A stretch of 64,000 bases of DNA. Origin: Rhodospira trueperi (GTDB lineage Bacteria; Pseudomonadota; Alphaproteobacteria; Rhodospirillales; Rhodospirillaceae). The notes under the pieces were generated by a model, which was not told the origin of the DNA, searched no databases, and saw nothing but the letters and a program-made list of their open reading frames with translations. The stretch spans positions 310,001 through 374,000 of the forward strand of contig NZ_FNAP01000001.1 of assembly GCF_900101965.1 (NCBI RefSeq). The letters are read 5' to 3'. This document shows positions 44,204 to 54,016 of the stretch, piece after piece (position 1 is the stretch's first letter; each line of letters starts with the position of its first letter). The translations under genes and the position numbers were made by a program.

Positions 44204-44329
44204 TTGTCCTACTTACAGATAGAGACAATTTGCAGCCACCGTTGGCCAGCGTGGGGAATGTCTCCCTGACAAATGTTTTCTTTGACAGAGAGGCCCTGTC
44301 AATGCTTGCTTTGTCCTACATACAATTTG
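44204..44329. promoter_or_regulatory. Candidate MocR operator: spaced direct repeats
   Basis: TTGTCCTACTTACA (44204-44217) and TTGTCCTACATACA (44311-44324) differ at one base. Each is associated with ACAATTTG (44225-44232 and 44322-44329). They lie in the 209-base gap between the dehydratase gene and the mocR-type gene. MocR proteins bind direct repeats, so these probably control both genes. Confidence 0.6.
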
Positions 44330-44345
44330 AGCGAGGATCTCTCTG

Positions 44346-45779
44346 ATGGCCGAAGCCGAGTGGCGCCCCCGAGCGTTGGATCCCGGGGCCCCCGTATACC
44401 GCGCCATCGCCGATGCCCTGGAGGAGGACCTGTCGGCCGGGCGTCTGGCCCCCGGGACCCGCCTTCCGACGCACCGCGCCCTGGCCGAGTCGCTGGGGGT
44501 GACCGTCACGACCGTGACCCGCGCCTACGCCGAGGCGGGCCGGCGTGGCCTGACCTCCGGTACGGTCGGACGCGGCACATTCGTGCGCGCTCCGGGGATT
44601 GGCGCCTTCGGGAGCGCCCTGGAGCTTCGCATTCCGGCCCCGCCCTCGGAGGCGCCAGTCCGGGCGGACCGTCCCGCCGCCGTCGATATGGGGCCGAACC
44701 TGCCGGTGGAGGTGGGCGCGGACATCCTGCTGGCCGCGACCCTGCGCGATCTGGCGGACGCGCCTGCCGATCTCGGGCCCCTGTTGGCCTATCAGGCGGA
44801 TATTGGCATGCCACGCCACCGCGAGGCCGGGGCACGCTGGGTCGGCCTAGTGGGATACGCGGTGGACCCGGGATCCATCGTCGTCACGGCTGGCGTCCAG
44901 CACGCGCTGACGGTGGCGCTGATGACCCTGGCGCGGCCCGGGGATTCGGTGCTGTGCGGCACGCTGACGTTTCCCGGCCTGAAACTGGTGGCCGAGCGCC
45001 AGGGGCTCAAGCTGGTGGGGGTGCCCCTGGATGACGACGGACTGATTCCCGAGGCTCTGGAGGACGCGGCGAAGCGGTCTGGGGCCTTGGTGCTGTTCGG
45101 CGTGCCGACGATGCAAAACCCGCTCGCGGTGACCTCGTCACCGGCCCGGCGCGAGGCACTGGCCGAGATTATCGCCCGGCGCCGGATGTGGCTGATCGAG
45201 GACGACATCTACGGCCTGATTCCCGGCGAGCGCCCTCCGCCGATCGCGACAATGATCCCGGACCGTACGGTCTTCTTGTCCGGGACCTCAAAGGTTCTTG
45301 CGCCCGGGCTGCGCACCGGGTTTGCCGTGGTGCCGGAGCCGCTGCGGGGGCGCTTCGGGGCGTCGGTGCGCTCCAGCCTGTGGATGGCGCCGCCGCTGAT
45401 GGTGGAGATGACGGCGCGGTGGATTCTGAACGGGCAGGCGGGCCGTCTGATCCAGGCCCAGCGGCAGGCCGTGTCCGTGCGCCGCACGCTGGCGGAGGAG
45501 GCGCTGCGGGATCTGCCGTGGACAAGCGGACCCGGGTCGTTTCACCTGTGGCTGCCGGTGTCGGCTCCCTGGCGCGCCGAGGGGTTCCGCGATGCCCTGG
45601 CGGCGCGCGGCGTCCTGGTGCTGGCGGCCTCGACGTTTCACGTCGGTCCCGAGGCCGTGCCGGAAGGCGTGCGGCTGTGCCTGGGGGCTGAATCGGATCC
45701 GGCGCGTCTGCGGCGCGCGCTCGACATCGTGCGGGAGGTTCTGGAGGCCGGGCCGGAGGCCCATCTCACGATGCCGTAA
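44346..45779 (+). CDS. MocR-family (GntR-HTH/aminotransferase) transcriptional regulator
   Basis: 477 aa. The N-terminal GntR winged helix (YRAIADALEEDLSAGRLAPGTRLPTHRALAESLGVTVTTVTRAYAEAGRRG) is joined to a fold-type-I aminotransferase-like domain. That domain has the PLP-binding Asp/Tyr segment VLFGVPTMQNP, WLIEDDIYGLIPGE, and the Schiff-base lysine in VFLSGTSKVLAPGLRTGFAV. Such regulators sense amino-acid or PLP adducts. It is divergent from the dehydratase/AlaX pair and probably regulates it and itself. Its 3' end overlaps the RND permease gene by 14 bases, convergently. Confidence 0.9.
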   Translation: MAEAEWRPRALDPGAPVYRAIADALEEDLSAGRLAPGTRLPTHRALAESLGVTVTTVTRAYAEAGRRGLTSGTVGRGTFVRAPGIGAFGSALELRIPAPPSEAPVRADRPAAVDMGPNLPVEVGADILLAATLRDLADAPADLGPLLAYQADIGMPRHREAGARWVGLVGYAVDPGSIVVTAGVQHALTVALMTLARPGDSVLCGTLTFPGLKLVAERQGLKLVGVPLDDDGLIPEALEDAAKRSGALVLFGVPTMQNPLAVTSSPARREALAEIIARRRMWLIEDDIYGLIPGERPPPIATMIPDRTVFLSGTSKVLAPGLRTGFAVVPEPLRGRFGASVRSSLWMAPPLMVEMTARWILNGQAGRLIQAQRQAVSVRRTLAEEALRDLPWTSGPGSFHLWLPVSAPWRAEGFRDALAARGVLVLAASTFHVGPEAVPEGVRLCLGAESDPARLRRALDIVREVLEAGPEAHLTMP

Positions 45780-48700
45780 CGGTCGCGCCCCGCCCTTCCG
45801 GCGCCGGCCGGATCCGATAGAACAGGCTGTAGAACACCGGCACCGCCACCAGGGTCAGAATGGTCGCGAACGCCAGCCCGCCCGAGATGGTCACGGACAT
45901 CGAGGCGAAGAACGGGTCGGTCAGCAGCGGCAGCATGCCCAGGATGGTGGTTCCGGCCGCCAGCACCACCGGCCGCAGGCGGCTGACGCCGGCCTGCACC
46001 AGGGCGGCGAAGCGGTCGTCCTGTTCCTCCAGCTGCAGATCGATCTCCTCCACCAGGACGATGGCGTTCTTGATGAGCATCCCCGACAGACTGAGGATGC
46101 CCAGCAGCGACATGAAATCGAACGCCAGTCCGGTTCCCAGCAGTCCCAGCGTCACGCCGCAGATGGACATGGGCACCACCAGCCAGATGATGAGCGGTTC
46201 GCGAACGGTGGCAAACAGCAACACGGTGATCAAAACCATCACCAGAAACCCGACGGGCACCTGACTCATCAACGCGGTTTGGGCCTCGGCCGTGTCCTCG
46301 ATCTCGCCGCCCCATTCGAAGGTGTAGCCGGGGGGCAGGGGAATGCCTTCGATGGCGTCCTTGATGCGGGCGTGAACCGCCGCGACGCTCTGGTCGCCGG
46401 CCGGGTCACCCTGGACGTTCAGCGTGCGTACCCGGTTCTTGCGGCGGACGATGGTGTCTGCGGTCTCGACCGCCACACCATCCAGGATCTGGCCCACGGG
46501 CACGTACTGGCTCTGGCCGTTGCTCCAGACCAGACGATCGCCGATGGCGTTGAGGTCCCCGCGCTCGCTGTCTGGCGCGCGCATGATGATGGGGATCAAC
46601 TCATCGCCGTGGCGAAAGGTCGCGATCCGGACCCCGTCGCCGAAATACATCAGCGTCTGGGCCAGATCGTTACGGCTGACGCCGGCGATACGCGCCCGGC
46701 TTTCCGCGAACTGCGGCCGCAGCACCATCTCCCGTTGGCGCCAGTCGGTGCGAATGTCGATGATGCCGCCGTCGGCGCGGAATACAGCCTCGGCCTTGGC
46801 GGCAAGCGTGCGCAGCACGTCGGCGTCCGGACCGGAGAAGCGGGCCTCCAGCTTGGCGCCGCCGCCGGGCCCGAACACCAGCCGCCGGGTGAAGACCTGG
46901 GCATCCAGGAATCGCTCCGCCAAGGGGCCCCGGATGGCATCGATCAGCCTGGGAATACCCTCGCGGGAGGTCGTGCGCACGATCATGTGACCGTAGGCGG
47001 GGTTGGCGGCTTGCGGGGAATAGGTCAGCATGAACCGGGTGGCGCCCCCGCCCACGAAGGTGCTGACGCTCTCGGTGGCCTCCTGGTCGAGGACGAACGC
47101 CTCCGCCTCCTTCATCGTCCGTTCGAGGGCCAGGATATCGGTGCCCTGGGGCATCCAGACGTCGACGTAGAACATCGGCGTGTCGGAGTAGGGAAAGAAG
47201 CCCTGCTTGACGAACCCGAATCCGTAAAGGCAGCCGGCGGTTACCCCGACCAGCGCCACCACCGTCAGCCAGCGGTGCCGCAGTGCCCCCCGCAGCAGGC
47301 CCCTATAGGCCGAGAACAACCGGCCCGCGTAGGGATCGTCGTCGCCCGTGCCGTCGGTGCCTGGGCGGCCGCGTGGGAACAGGTAGTGCCCGAACAGCGG
47401 CGTGACCATCACGGCCAGGACCCAGCTCAGCAGCAGCGATATGCTGATGACCGCGAACAGCGAGAACAGGAATTCGCCCGTGGCGTCGGGCGACAGTCCG
47501 ATGCCCGAGAACGCCATGATGCCGATCACCGTGGCGCCCAGCAGCGGCCACTGGGTCTGGCGGGTGACGGTGCTGGCCGCCTGGAGAGACGTCTTGCCCT
47601 GACGCATGCCGATCAGCATGCCCTCGGCGACGACGATGGCGTTGTCGACCAGCATCCCCATGGCGATGATCAGGGCGCCCAGCGAGATGCGTTCCAGTTC
47701 GATCCCGCCCAGCCACATGGCCAGCAGCGTGCCGAACACGGTCAAGAACAGGATGGAACCGACCACGACACCCGCGCGCCAGCCCATGAACACGCACAGT
47801 GAGGCGACGACGATCGATACCGAGACCAGCACGTTGATCAGGAATCCGCTGACCGCCTGATCCACGACGGTGGCCTGGTTGTAGATGGTGTGGAGTTCGA
47901 CGCCGACCGGCAGGAATGGGATCAGGCTGTCGAGTTTCGCCCGCACCGCCTCGCCGACCTCGACGACGTTGGTGTCGGCGACCGCCGACACGGCGAGGGT
48001 GACGGCGGGCTCGCCGTTGTGGCGGATGAGCAGGTCTGGCCGCGCGTTCCGGCCCAGGCTGACATCGGCCACGTCGCGCAGGCGCACCATGGCCGTGCTG
48101 CCGGGCGTGCCCAGCATCAGATTTTCCAGGGCCTCCACCGTGTCGAACGCATCATCGATGCTGATGCGCACGCGGTCTTCGCCGATGGTCACGACGCTGT
48201 CGGGCTGGATCTTGTTTTCGACGTCCAGCAGGGTGATCCCGCTGCCGATCGACACGCCCATCCGGGTCAGCTTGTCCTGCGGGATTTCGATATGGATTTC
48301 AGGTTGCGGCTCGCCGGCGGTCTCGACCTTGGCCACACCGGGCACGGTGAGCAGCTCCCGGCGCAGCGACTTGGCGATCTCGATGATCTCCAGGTCGGAA
48401 TAGCCGGGGGCCGTCATGGCGTAGAACAACCCGAACACATCGCCGAAGTCGTCGAACACCGCCGGCAAACCGGCGTTGTCGGGCACAGAGGCCCGGGCAT
48501 CGTTCACCTGACGACGCAGTTCGTCCCAGACCTGCGGCAACTCGTCGCCGTCGTAGGTGTCCTGGATCTCGACGGTGATTTCCGACACCCCGGGCCGGGA
48601 GACCGAGCGGATTTCCTTGAGCTGGGCCATCTGCTGGATGGCCGATTCCAGGGGCTCGGTGACCTCTTCCTCGACCTCGACGGCGGTTGCGCCGGGGTAG

Positions 48701-48849
48701 GTGGTGATGACCCGGGCTTCCTTGATGGTGAAAGCGGGGTCTTCCAGGCGGCCAACAGACAACAGGCCGTACAGGCCGCCCAGCAGACAGATGAGGACGA
48801 TCAGCCAAGTGTTGACCGGCTTTTCGATGGAGGCACGCGCGACGTCCAT
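45766..48849 (-). CDS. RND efflux transporter permease subunit
   Basis: 1027 aa with about 12 TM helices: one at the N-terminus (NTWLIVLICLLGGLYGLLSVGRLEDP), then a large periplasmic loop, helices 2-6 (VLVSVSIVVASLCVFMGW onward), a second loop, and the last group (VPVGFLVMVLITVLLFATVREPL onward). TM4 carries an acidic residue in ISLGALIIAMGMLVDNAIVVAEGMLIG, the Asp used in proton relay. It is a proton-driven pump that works with a periplasmic adaptor and an outer-membrane channel. The adaptor gene lies directly upstream. Drug or metal specificity cannot be told. Confidence 0.92.
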   Translation of the reverse strand: MDVARASIEKPVNTWLIVLICLLGGLYGLLSVGRLEDPAFTIKEARVITTYPGATAVEVEEEVTEPLESAIQQMAQLKEIRSVSRPGVSEITVEIQDTYDGDELPQVWDELRRQVNDARASVPDNAGLPAVFDDFGDVFGLFYAMTAPGYSDLEIIEIAKSLRRELLTVPGVAKVETAGEPQPEIHIEIPQDKLTRMGVSIGSGITLLDVENKIQPDSVVTIGEDRVRISIDDAFDTVEALENLMLGTPGSTAMVRLRDVADVSLGRNARPDLLIRHNGEPAVTLAVSAVADTNVVEVGEAVRAKLDSLIPFLPVGVELHTIYNQATVVDQAVSGFLINVLVSVSIVVASLCVFMGWRAGVVVGSILFLTVFGTLLAMWLGGIELERISLGALIIAMGMLVDNAIVVAEGMLIGMRQGKTSLQAASTVTRQTQWPLLGATVIGIMAFSGIGLSPDATGEFLFSLFAVISISLLLSWVLAVMVTPLFGHYLFPRGRPGTDGTGDDDPYAGRLFSAYRGLLRGALRHRWLTVVALVGVTAGCLYGFGFVKQGFFPYSDTPMFYVDVWMPQGTDILALERTMKEAEAFVLDQEATESVSTFVGGGATRFMLTYSPQAANPAYGHMIVRTTSREGIPRLIDAIRGPLAERFLDAQVFTRRLVFGPGGGAKLEARFSGPDADVLRTLAAKAEAVFRADGGIIDIRTDWRQREMVLRPQFAESRARIAGVSRNDLAQTLMYFGDGVRIATFRHGDELIPIIMRAPDSERGDLNAIGDRLVWSNGQSQYVPVGQILDGVAVETADTIVRRKNRVRTLNVQGDPAGDQSVAAVHARIKDAIEGIPLPPGYTFEWGGEIEDTAEAQTALMSQVPVGFLVMVLITVLLFATVREPLIIWLVVPMSICGVTLGLLGTGLAFDFMSLLGILSLSGMLIKNAIVLVEEIDLQLEEQDDRFAALVQAGVSRLRPVVLAAGTTILGMLPLLTDPFFASMSVTISGGLAFATILTLVAVPVFYSLFYRIRPAPEGRGATVTAS

Positions 48850-48858
48850 GGTTTCGGC

Positions 48859-49953
48859 CTACTCTTGTTCGAGCGGGCGGACGCGCATGCCGTCGCGCAG
48901 GTGATGCACGCCGGCGGTCACCACGCGGTCACCGGGGGTTAGGCCGACGGAGACGAAGGCCTCGCTGTTGGTCATGCGGGCCACACTCACGGGCCGGCGG
49001 GAGACGGCGCCGTCCTCGCCCGTCACCACCCAGACGAAAAAGCGCGTGTCGTTCGGTCCCTCGGTATCCGGCGAGACCGAAACGAGGGCGCTCGGCGGCA
49101 CGATGACCGTGCCCTCCGGACTGTTGCGCGCCGGTCCCTGGGCACGCAGGGTGGCGGTCATACCGGGCAGAATGTTGACGTCCTCAGGGCGCGGCATGCC
49201 GAAGGAGACGCGGTAGGTCTGGGCGACGTTATTGGCCTCGGTGGAGATCTCCCGAAAGGTCAGATCGAAGGTTCGGTCGGCAAGGAACGGAAAGACGGCG
49301 ACAGCCTCAATCCCGTCCTTTTGGCTGTCGCGCGCGATGAGATATTCGGGGATGTCGGCGGCGACGCGGATCTCGCTGACGTCCTGAAGGCGGGCGACGG
49401 CTTGGCCGGCCTGAACGTTCGTGAACGAATCCAGTAAGCGGCGGCTGACAATGGCGTCGAAGGGCGCTGTCAGGCTCGTGTATTCCAGATTCTGGCGGGC
49501 CTGCTCCAGGGCTACCTCGGCCAGGTCCAGCGCGTTGCGGGCATCGTCAAAGGCCTGCCGCGAGACCGCGTTCTGTCCGACAAGCTGTTGCTTGCGCTCG
49601 AAATCCTGACGCGCGGAGGTCAGGTTGACCTCGGCCTCCCGCACCTTGCGCTCGTAGTCGGCCGGGTCAAGCCGTGCGATCAGCGTGCCCTGTTTCACGA
49701 GCTCGCCCTCGCGCACCGGCAGGGACTGGAGCTGCCCCGGCACGCGGAACGACAGGTCCACCACTTGCACGGCTTCGGTACGGGCGGGAAACTCGTGTGT
49801 TTCGGTGATGTCGGCGGCTTGCGCGGCGGCGATGCGGGCGGGTCGGGCAATGTCGGAGTCGTCCGCTTGGGCGGACTGCATGCTCAACAGGGCCAAGACA
49901 AGCGACAACGGCAACAGCCCGGCCAGGGCGGCAATACCCGCTCGGTGGATCAT
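48859..49953 (-). CDS. RND efflux periplasmic adaptor subunit
   Basis: 364 aa. N-terminal signal peptide (about 1-30; hydrophobic core LAGLLPLSLVLALLSMQSAQA). The hallmarks of membrane-fusion proteins are present: VVDLSFRVPGQLQSLPVREGELVKQGTLIARLDPADYERKV (lipoyl), a long alpha-helical hairpin (VNLTSARQDFERKQQLVGQNAVSRQAFDDARNALDLAEVALEQARQNLEYTSLTAPFDAI), and a beta-barrel domain. It links the permease to a TolC-type channel; a tolC-like gene lies at 59-60 kb. It is the first gene of this two-gene operon, 9 bases before the permease gene. Confidence 0.92.
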   Translation of the reverse strand: MIHRAGIAALAGLLPLSLVLALLSMQSAQADDSDIARPARIAAAQAADITETHEFPARTEAVQVVDLSFRVPGQLQSLPVREGELVKQGTLIARLDPADYERKVREAEVNLTSARQDFERKQQLVGQNAVSRQAFDDARNALDLAEVALEQARQNLEYTSLTAPFDAIVSRRLLDSFTNVQAGQAVARLQDVSEIRVAADIPEYLIARDSQKDGIEAVAVFPFLADRTFDLTFREISTEANNVAQTYRVSFGMPRPEDVNILPGMTATLRAQGPARNSPEGTVIVPPSALVSVSPDTEGPNDTRFFVWVVTGEDGAVSRRPVSVARMTNSEAFVSVGLTPGDRVVTAGVHHLRDGMRVRPLEQE

Positions 49954-50100
49954 GGATCGGACGTTCCTTCAGTGGCGAACCAGAATCGGGGCGTACGGTA
50001 CACGCTTCGCCGTCGAAACTCGACTCCTGAGGTCTGCAATCAATACAATAAGGGACAGCATGCACCGTCGGCCAGGCGCGGGGCGCGGCTGGGGAGTCGT

Positions 50101-50937
50101 TCAGACCAGCAGACTGATGGAGGGCACCGCCAGCGTCGGGTCCGTGTCGGTCGTTTGGCCCGTCAACGTGCCCTGCAACTGGCCCAAGGCCTGTTCCACC
50201 TCAAGCAGCGCGGCCCGCCCCGTCCCCTCATCCTTGCGGCGTTGGGCGTTCTCGATGATCGCCTTCAGCGCGTTGAGCACAAGACGGGCGTCGTTGGCGA
50301 AGTCGGTATCCGCCTTGCGCTCAGCGGCTTCGGCGTTCATCTTCGCGATGGTTGTTTTGATCATGTCCTCGGTTTGCGTCCCCGGGACCGAAACGCGCTC
50401 CGCCGCAGCCGCGTCATCGTCTGACGGGGCTGCCGCGTCCGTCGTGGTCGATTCGCTGGCGCTGGCCGATGGGTCGTCGCCGCCGGACGAGGCTGCCGCG
50501 TTCGTCGAGGTCGTCGCCCCGGTGGCGTTGGCCGCCTCGCTGGCATCGCCTCCGGCGCTGACGTATGCCCGCACGGCCGCAGCCAGTTCGCGGGCCAGAC
50601 GCGCGGCCTCACGGGCGGCCGCTTCCGGATCCGAGACGGCCAGCATGCGCAACGCCTGAAGCTGGGCTTTCAGGCGGGCGACCTTCTCGCGCGCGGCGTT
50701 CTTGCGGGCCTCGCGCATTTCCTTTTCGGCGGTTTCGAGTCGCGCCACGGCCTCTTTGGACAATGCGAGATCGTCCTCCAGGGTGTCGGCCTGGGCCGGG
50801 TCGCTCGCCTTCACGACGGCAACCAGCGGATTCGTCCCGCTGTTGAGCGATGTCTGCGAGGATCGTGTCCCGCCTGGCGCGACGAACGCCAGTGTGGACG
50901 CGCCAGAGGCGGTGCCGTTCACAAGCATGGGGGCCAT
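50101..50937 (-). CDS. Ala/Ser-rich hypothetical protein with predicted coiled coil
   Basis: 278 aa from ATG 50937 (ATG 50928 also possible). Sequence-low complexity is strong. Residues 45-125 are Ala/Glu/Arg/Lys-rich with heptad spacing (LALSKEAVARLETAEKEMREARKNAAREKVARLKAQLQAL). The middle is a Ser/Thr/Ala/Asp linker, and the C-terminus is a second helix. There is no signal peptide or TM helix. No family was recognised. It lies between the efflux genes and rpe, transcribed alone. Confidence 0.6.
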   Translation of the reverse strand: MAPMLVNGTASGASTLAFVAPGGTRSSQTSLNSGTNPLVAVVKASDPAQADTLEDDLALSKEAVARLETAEKEMREARKNAAREKVARLKAQLQALRMLAVSDPEAAAREAARLARELAAAVRAYVSAGGDASEAANATGATTSTNAAASSGGDDPSASASESTTTDAAAPSDDDAAAAERVSVPGTQTEDMIKTTIAKMNAEAAERKADTDFANDARLVLNALKAIIENAQRRKDEGTGRAALLEVEQALGQLQGTLTGQTTDTDPTLAVPSISLLV

Positions 50938-51035
50938 CCTGGTCCACAAGTGAAGCGATGGGCATTCATGCCCATCGGAAACGATACCACCTCTCCGGCG
51001 CCCGGAACAGAGGATTTGTGGAAAAGGCGCTGTTC

Positions 51036-51734
51036 CTATGCCGCCTTGGCGCCGGCCGCCACGCTCTCGCGGATGGCGCGCATGTTGTCGCCGTAGACGG
51101 ACGGAGTGTCCACCGACCCGCCCTTGAACACGGCGGAGCCGGCCACCAGCACGTCAGCGCCGGCCTCAGTGACCAGGGGCGCTGTCTTGGGCGTAACGCC
51201 GCCGTCCACCTGGATGTGGATCGGACGGTCGCCGGTCATCGCCCGCACGCGGCGCACCTTTTCCACCGCGCTGGGAATGAAGCTCTGGCCGCCGAAGCCC
51301 GGGTTGACGCTCATCACGAGCACCATGTCGATGGAATCCAGGACGTGCTCGATGGCGCTTTCGTGCGTGGCCGGATTGAGCGCGACGCCGGCCTTGCAGC
51401 CCAGCGAGCGGATCAGCTGCAACGACCGGTCCAAGTGCGGGCCGGCCTCTGGGTGGATGGTCAGGACGTCGGCGCCGGCCTTGGCGAAATCCTCCAGGTA
51501 CGGGTCGGCCGGGGCGATCATCAAATGCACGTCCATCACCGTCTTCACGTGCGGACGGATCGCCTTGCACATGGCCGGCCCGAAGGTGATGTTGGGCACG
51601 AAATGGCCGTCCATGACATCCACATGAACCCAGTCGCAGCCCTCGGCCTCGATGGCCCGGCACTCGGCGCCGAAGTTTGCGAAGTCGGCGGACAGGATCG
51701 ATGGGGCGATCTTCAGCGAACGGTCGAAGCTCAT
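51036..51734 (-). CDS. rpe: Ribulose-phosphate 3-epimerase
   Basis: 232 aa TIM barrel. The motifs are [72 protein letters not shown] and VAGSAVF. It interconverts ribulose 5-phosphate and xylulose 5-phosphate in the Calvin cycle and pentose phosphate pathway. It follows prk and fbp in the same direction, after a 229-base gap with a strong hairpin. Confidence 0.95.
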   Translation of the reverse strand: MSFDRSLKIAPSILSADFANFGAECRAIEAEGCDWVHVDVMDGHFVPNITFGPAMCKAIRPHVKTVMDVHLMIAPADPYLEDFAKAGADVLTIHPEAGPHLDRSLQLIRSLGCKAGVALNPATHESAIEHVLDSIDMVLVMSVNPGFGGQSFIPSAVEKVRRVRAMTGDRPIHIQVDGGVTPKTAPLVTEAGADVLVAGSAVFKGGSVDTPSVYGDNMRAIRESVAAGAKAA

Positions 51735-51822
51735 GACGTGGCGTCCCTTATGTGGATGTCATCGGGATTGTACAAGCGGTCCGCCGCCCGGGGATAGCAG
51801 GGACCGCAACCGCGAGGCCGAA

Positions 51823-51860
51823 GGGTGGGGAAGGCTGGGAGGGAGGAGCCTTCCCCACCC
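51823..51860 (-). terminator. Strong 14-bp hairpin between prk and rpe
   Basis: GGGTGGGGAAGGCT and AGCCTTCCCCACCC form a perfect 14-bp stem with a 10-nt loop. It has no T-run, so it may be a pause or stability element or a repeat rather than a classic intrinsic terminator. It would separate fbp-prk from rpe expression. Confidence 0.5.
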
Positions 51861-51963
51861 GGCCCATCCGGTGCCAGGGGCGGGCCGGCCCGCCAACGCC
51901 TGTCTCCGATGGAGCGCGGGGCAGGCGCAAGGCGGTGGGGGAGAGAGAGAGCCGGGCCGGTCC

Positions 51964-52845
51964 TCAGCCGTTGCGGGCGCGCCGCGCGCGGTCCACCAGA
52001 CGCTCGATCATCGGCGTCAGGATCAACTGCATCGCCAGATCCAGCTTGCCGCCGGGGATGACGATGGAGTTGGCGCGCGACATCCAGCTATCGTGGAGCA
52101 TGGACGTCAGGTAAGAGAAGTCGATGCCGCGCGGGTTCTTGAACCGGATCACCACCAAAGATTCGTCCGCCGTTGGAATCCAGCGGGCGACGAACGGGTT
52201 CGACGTGTCCACCACCGGCACGCGCTGGAAATTGACGTCGGTCTCGGTGAATTGCGGGCAGATTACGTTGGTGTAGGAGTGCATGCGGCGCAGGATGACG
52301 TCCTGCACGGCTTCCGTCGAATAGCCGCGCGAGGCCCGGTCGCGGTGAATCTTTTGGATCCACTCCAGGTTGATGACGGGCACGACGCCGACCTTAAGGT
52401 CTGCGTACTGTGCGACGTTGAAACCATCCTTGTTCACCGCGCCGTGAAGACCCTCGTAGAATAGCAGGTCGCAGTCCTGGCCGATGTCCTCCCACTCGGT
52501 GAACTTACCGGGCTCGACGCCGTACAATTCCGATTCCCCCGCGTCATGCACGTAGTGGCGGGTGAAGGCCTTGCCGGTCTCGCTGTAGCTTCGGAAGGAT
52601 TCCTCCAGCTTACCGATCAGGTTGGCGTCGAGGCTAAAGTGGCTGAAGGTGTTATCGCCGGCTTCGTTGCGGCGCTGAACCTCGGCCTTCATCTCCATGC
52701 GGTCGAAGCTATGGAAGGCATCGCCCTCGATCATGGCGGCCGTGACGCCCTCACGGCGGAAGATCTGTTCGAAGGTGTGCTTGACCGTGGAGGTTCCGGC
52801 GCCCGACGACCCGGTGACCGAAATGATGGGGAACTTCTGCGACAT
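51964..52845 (-). CDS. prk: Phosphoribulokinase
   Basis: 293 aa from ATG 52845 (MSQKFPIISVTGSSGAGTST, with the P-loop). The proteobacterial-type kinase shows EGDAFHSFDR, NTFSHFSLDAN, LLFYEGLHGAV (Walker B Glu), and RRMHSYTNVICPQFTETDVNFQRVPVVDTSNPF. It makes ribulose 1,5-bisphosphate from ribulose 5-phosphate, the step specific to CO2 fixation. It lies 73 bases downstream of fbp. Its presence implies a Calvin cycle, though RuBisCO is outside this window. Confidence 0.95.
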   Translation of the reverse strand: MSQKFPIISVTGSSGAGTSTVKHTFEQIFRREGVTAAMIEGDAFHSFDRMEMKAEVQRRNEAGDNTFSHFSLDANLIGKLEESFRSYSETGKAFTRHYVHDAGESELYGVEPGKFTEWEDIGQDCDLLFYEGLHGAVNKDGFNVAQYADLKVGVVPVINLEWIQKIHRDRASRGYSTEAVQDVILRRMHSYTNVICPQFTETDVNFQRVPVVDTSNPFVARWIPTADESLVVIRFKNPRGIDFSYLTSMLHDSWMSRANSIVIPGGKLDLAMQLILTPMIERLVDRARRARNG

Positions 52846-52918
52846 CTGGGGCGACTCCCTTGTGCTCTGTCTTGATGGCGCGGCTTGACGGGGCCGCGCG
52901 GCCTTTGAGGGGATCGGC

Positions 52919-53935
52919 TCAGCTGCGGAACAGGCCGCGCACGCCGAACAGGGGGGCTTCCCCACCGATGAAATCAGGATCCTCGTGATAGCGCCGCAGG
53001 CGCTCGACCTTGCGGGCGGACCCAAAGATCAGGGGGGACCGGCTTTGCAGGCCGTCCGGAACCGTATCGAGGATCCGACTGGCGCCCGTGGTGGCGCCGC
53101 CGCCGCACTGCTCGGCGAGCATGGCGATCGGGTTGGCGTCGAAAACCTGTCGCAGAGTGCCGCGCTCATGGCCCGGACGGGCGTCCCGGGGGTACAGGAA
53201 AACCCCGCCCTGGGTGAGGATACGGTGGGTCTCAGCCACCAGCGATGCGACCCAGCGCATCTTGAAGTCCTTGTCCCGAGGGCCGCTCTTGCCCTCGACG
53301 CAATCGTCAATATAGGCGCGGATCGGCGGCTCCCAGTGGCGGTAGTTCGCCGCGTTGATCGCGTACATGGACGCATCCTCCGGCGTGCGCAACTCCGGGA
53401 CAACGCACAGAAACTCCCGCGTTTCGGTGTCCAGCCCAAAGGCCGCAGCGCCGCGCCCGACCGTCAACACAAGCATGGTGTGCGGCCCGTACATGACATA
53501 GCCGGCGGCCATCTGCTCGCGACCGGGGCGCACGAGAGACGCCTCTGCGTCGGCGCCGCGCGGATAGATCGAGAAAATGGTGCCGGTGGAGACATTGGCG
53601 TTGATGTTGGACGAACCGTCCAGCGGTTCAACGGCCAGGGCCAGGGGCGCCGATTCATCCAGGGTGGCGATCTCCTCGCGATCCTCGGAGGCGAAGTAGG
53701 CCACGGGAGCGGCCTGCGCGGCTTCCAGCAGGATGGCGTTGGCCTGCTCCTCCATGACACCGCGAATGGAGCGCTGGTCCGCCGGCCGTTCGATCAACGG
53801 CCCCCGCGTGATGACCGCGCTGAGGCGGGCGGCGCCGTCGGCCACGGACCGAATCGTCTCGGCCAGGGCCTCGCCCTGGGGCATGCCGGCGGTCTGCCCG
53901 GCCAGCCATTCCGCGAGCGTTTGCTGGTTCGCCAT
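52919..53935 (-). CDS. fbp: Fructose-1,6-bisphosphatase, class I
   Basis: 338 aa from ATG 53935. The metal site is ALAVEPLDGSSNINANVSTGTIFSIYP, and the substrate loop RDARPGHERGTLRQVFDANPIAMLAEQCGGGAT is typical of class I. It hydrolyses fructose and probably sedoheptulose bisphosphate in the Calvin cycle. It is the first gene of the fbp-prk(-rpe) set, divergent from cbbR with 113 bases between. Confidence 0.94.
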   Translation of the reverse strand: MANQQTLAEWLAGQTAGMPQGEALAETIRSVADGAARLSAVITRGPLIERPADQRSIRGVMEEQANAILLEAAQAAPVAYFASEDREEIATLDESAPLALAVEPLDGSSNINANVSTGTIFSIYPRGADAEASLVRPGREQMAAGYVMYGPHTMLVLTVGRGAAAFGLDTETREFLCVVPELRTPEDASMYAINAANYRHWEPPIRAYIDDCVEGKSGPRDKDFKMRWVASLVAETHRILTQGGVFLYPRDARPGHERGTLRQVFDANPIAMLAEQCGGGATTGASRILDTVPDGLQSRSPLIFGSARKVERLRRYHEDPDFIGGEAPLFGVRGLFRS

Positions 53936-54016
53936 TGGTGTGATCCCTCCCCGTGGACTTGTGCTCTTTCGGCATCGGAGGACGCACCATGGCCAACACA
54001 GAGACAAAAAGCGATT

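Noticed and set aside
45592-47802. 736-codon plus-strand frame over the RND permease gene
   Set aside because: Gln/His/Arg-rich shadow opposite a conserved transporter.
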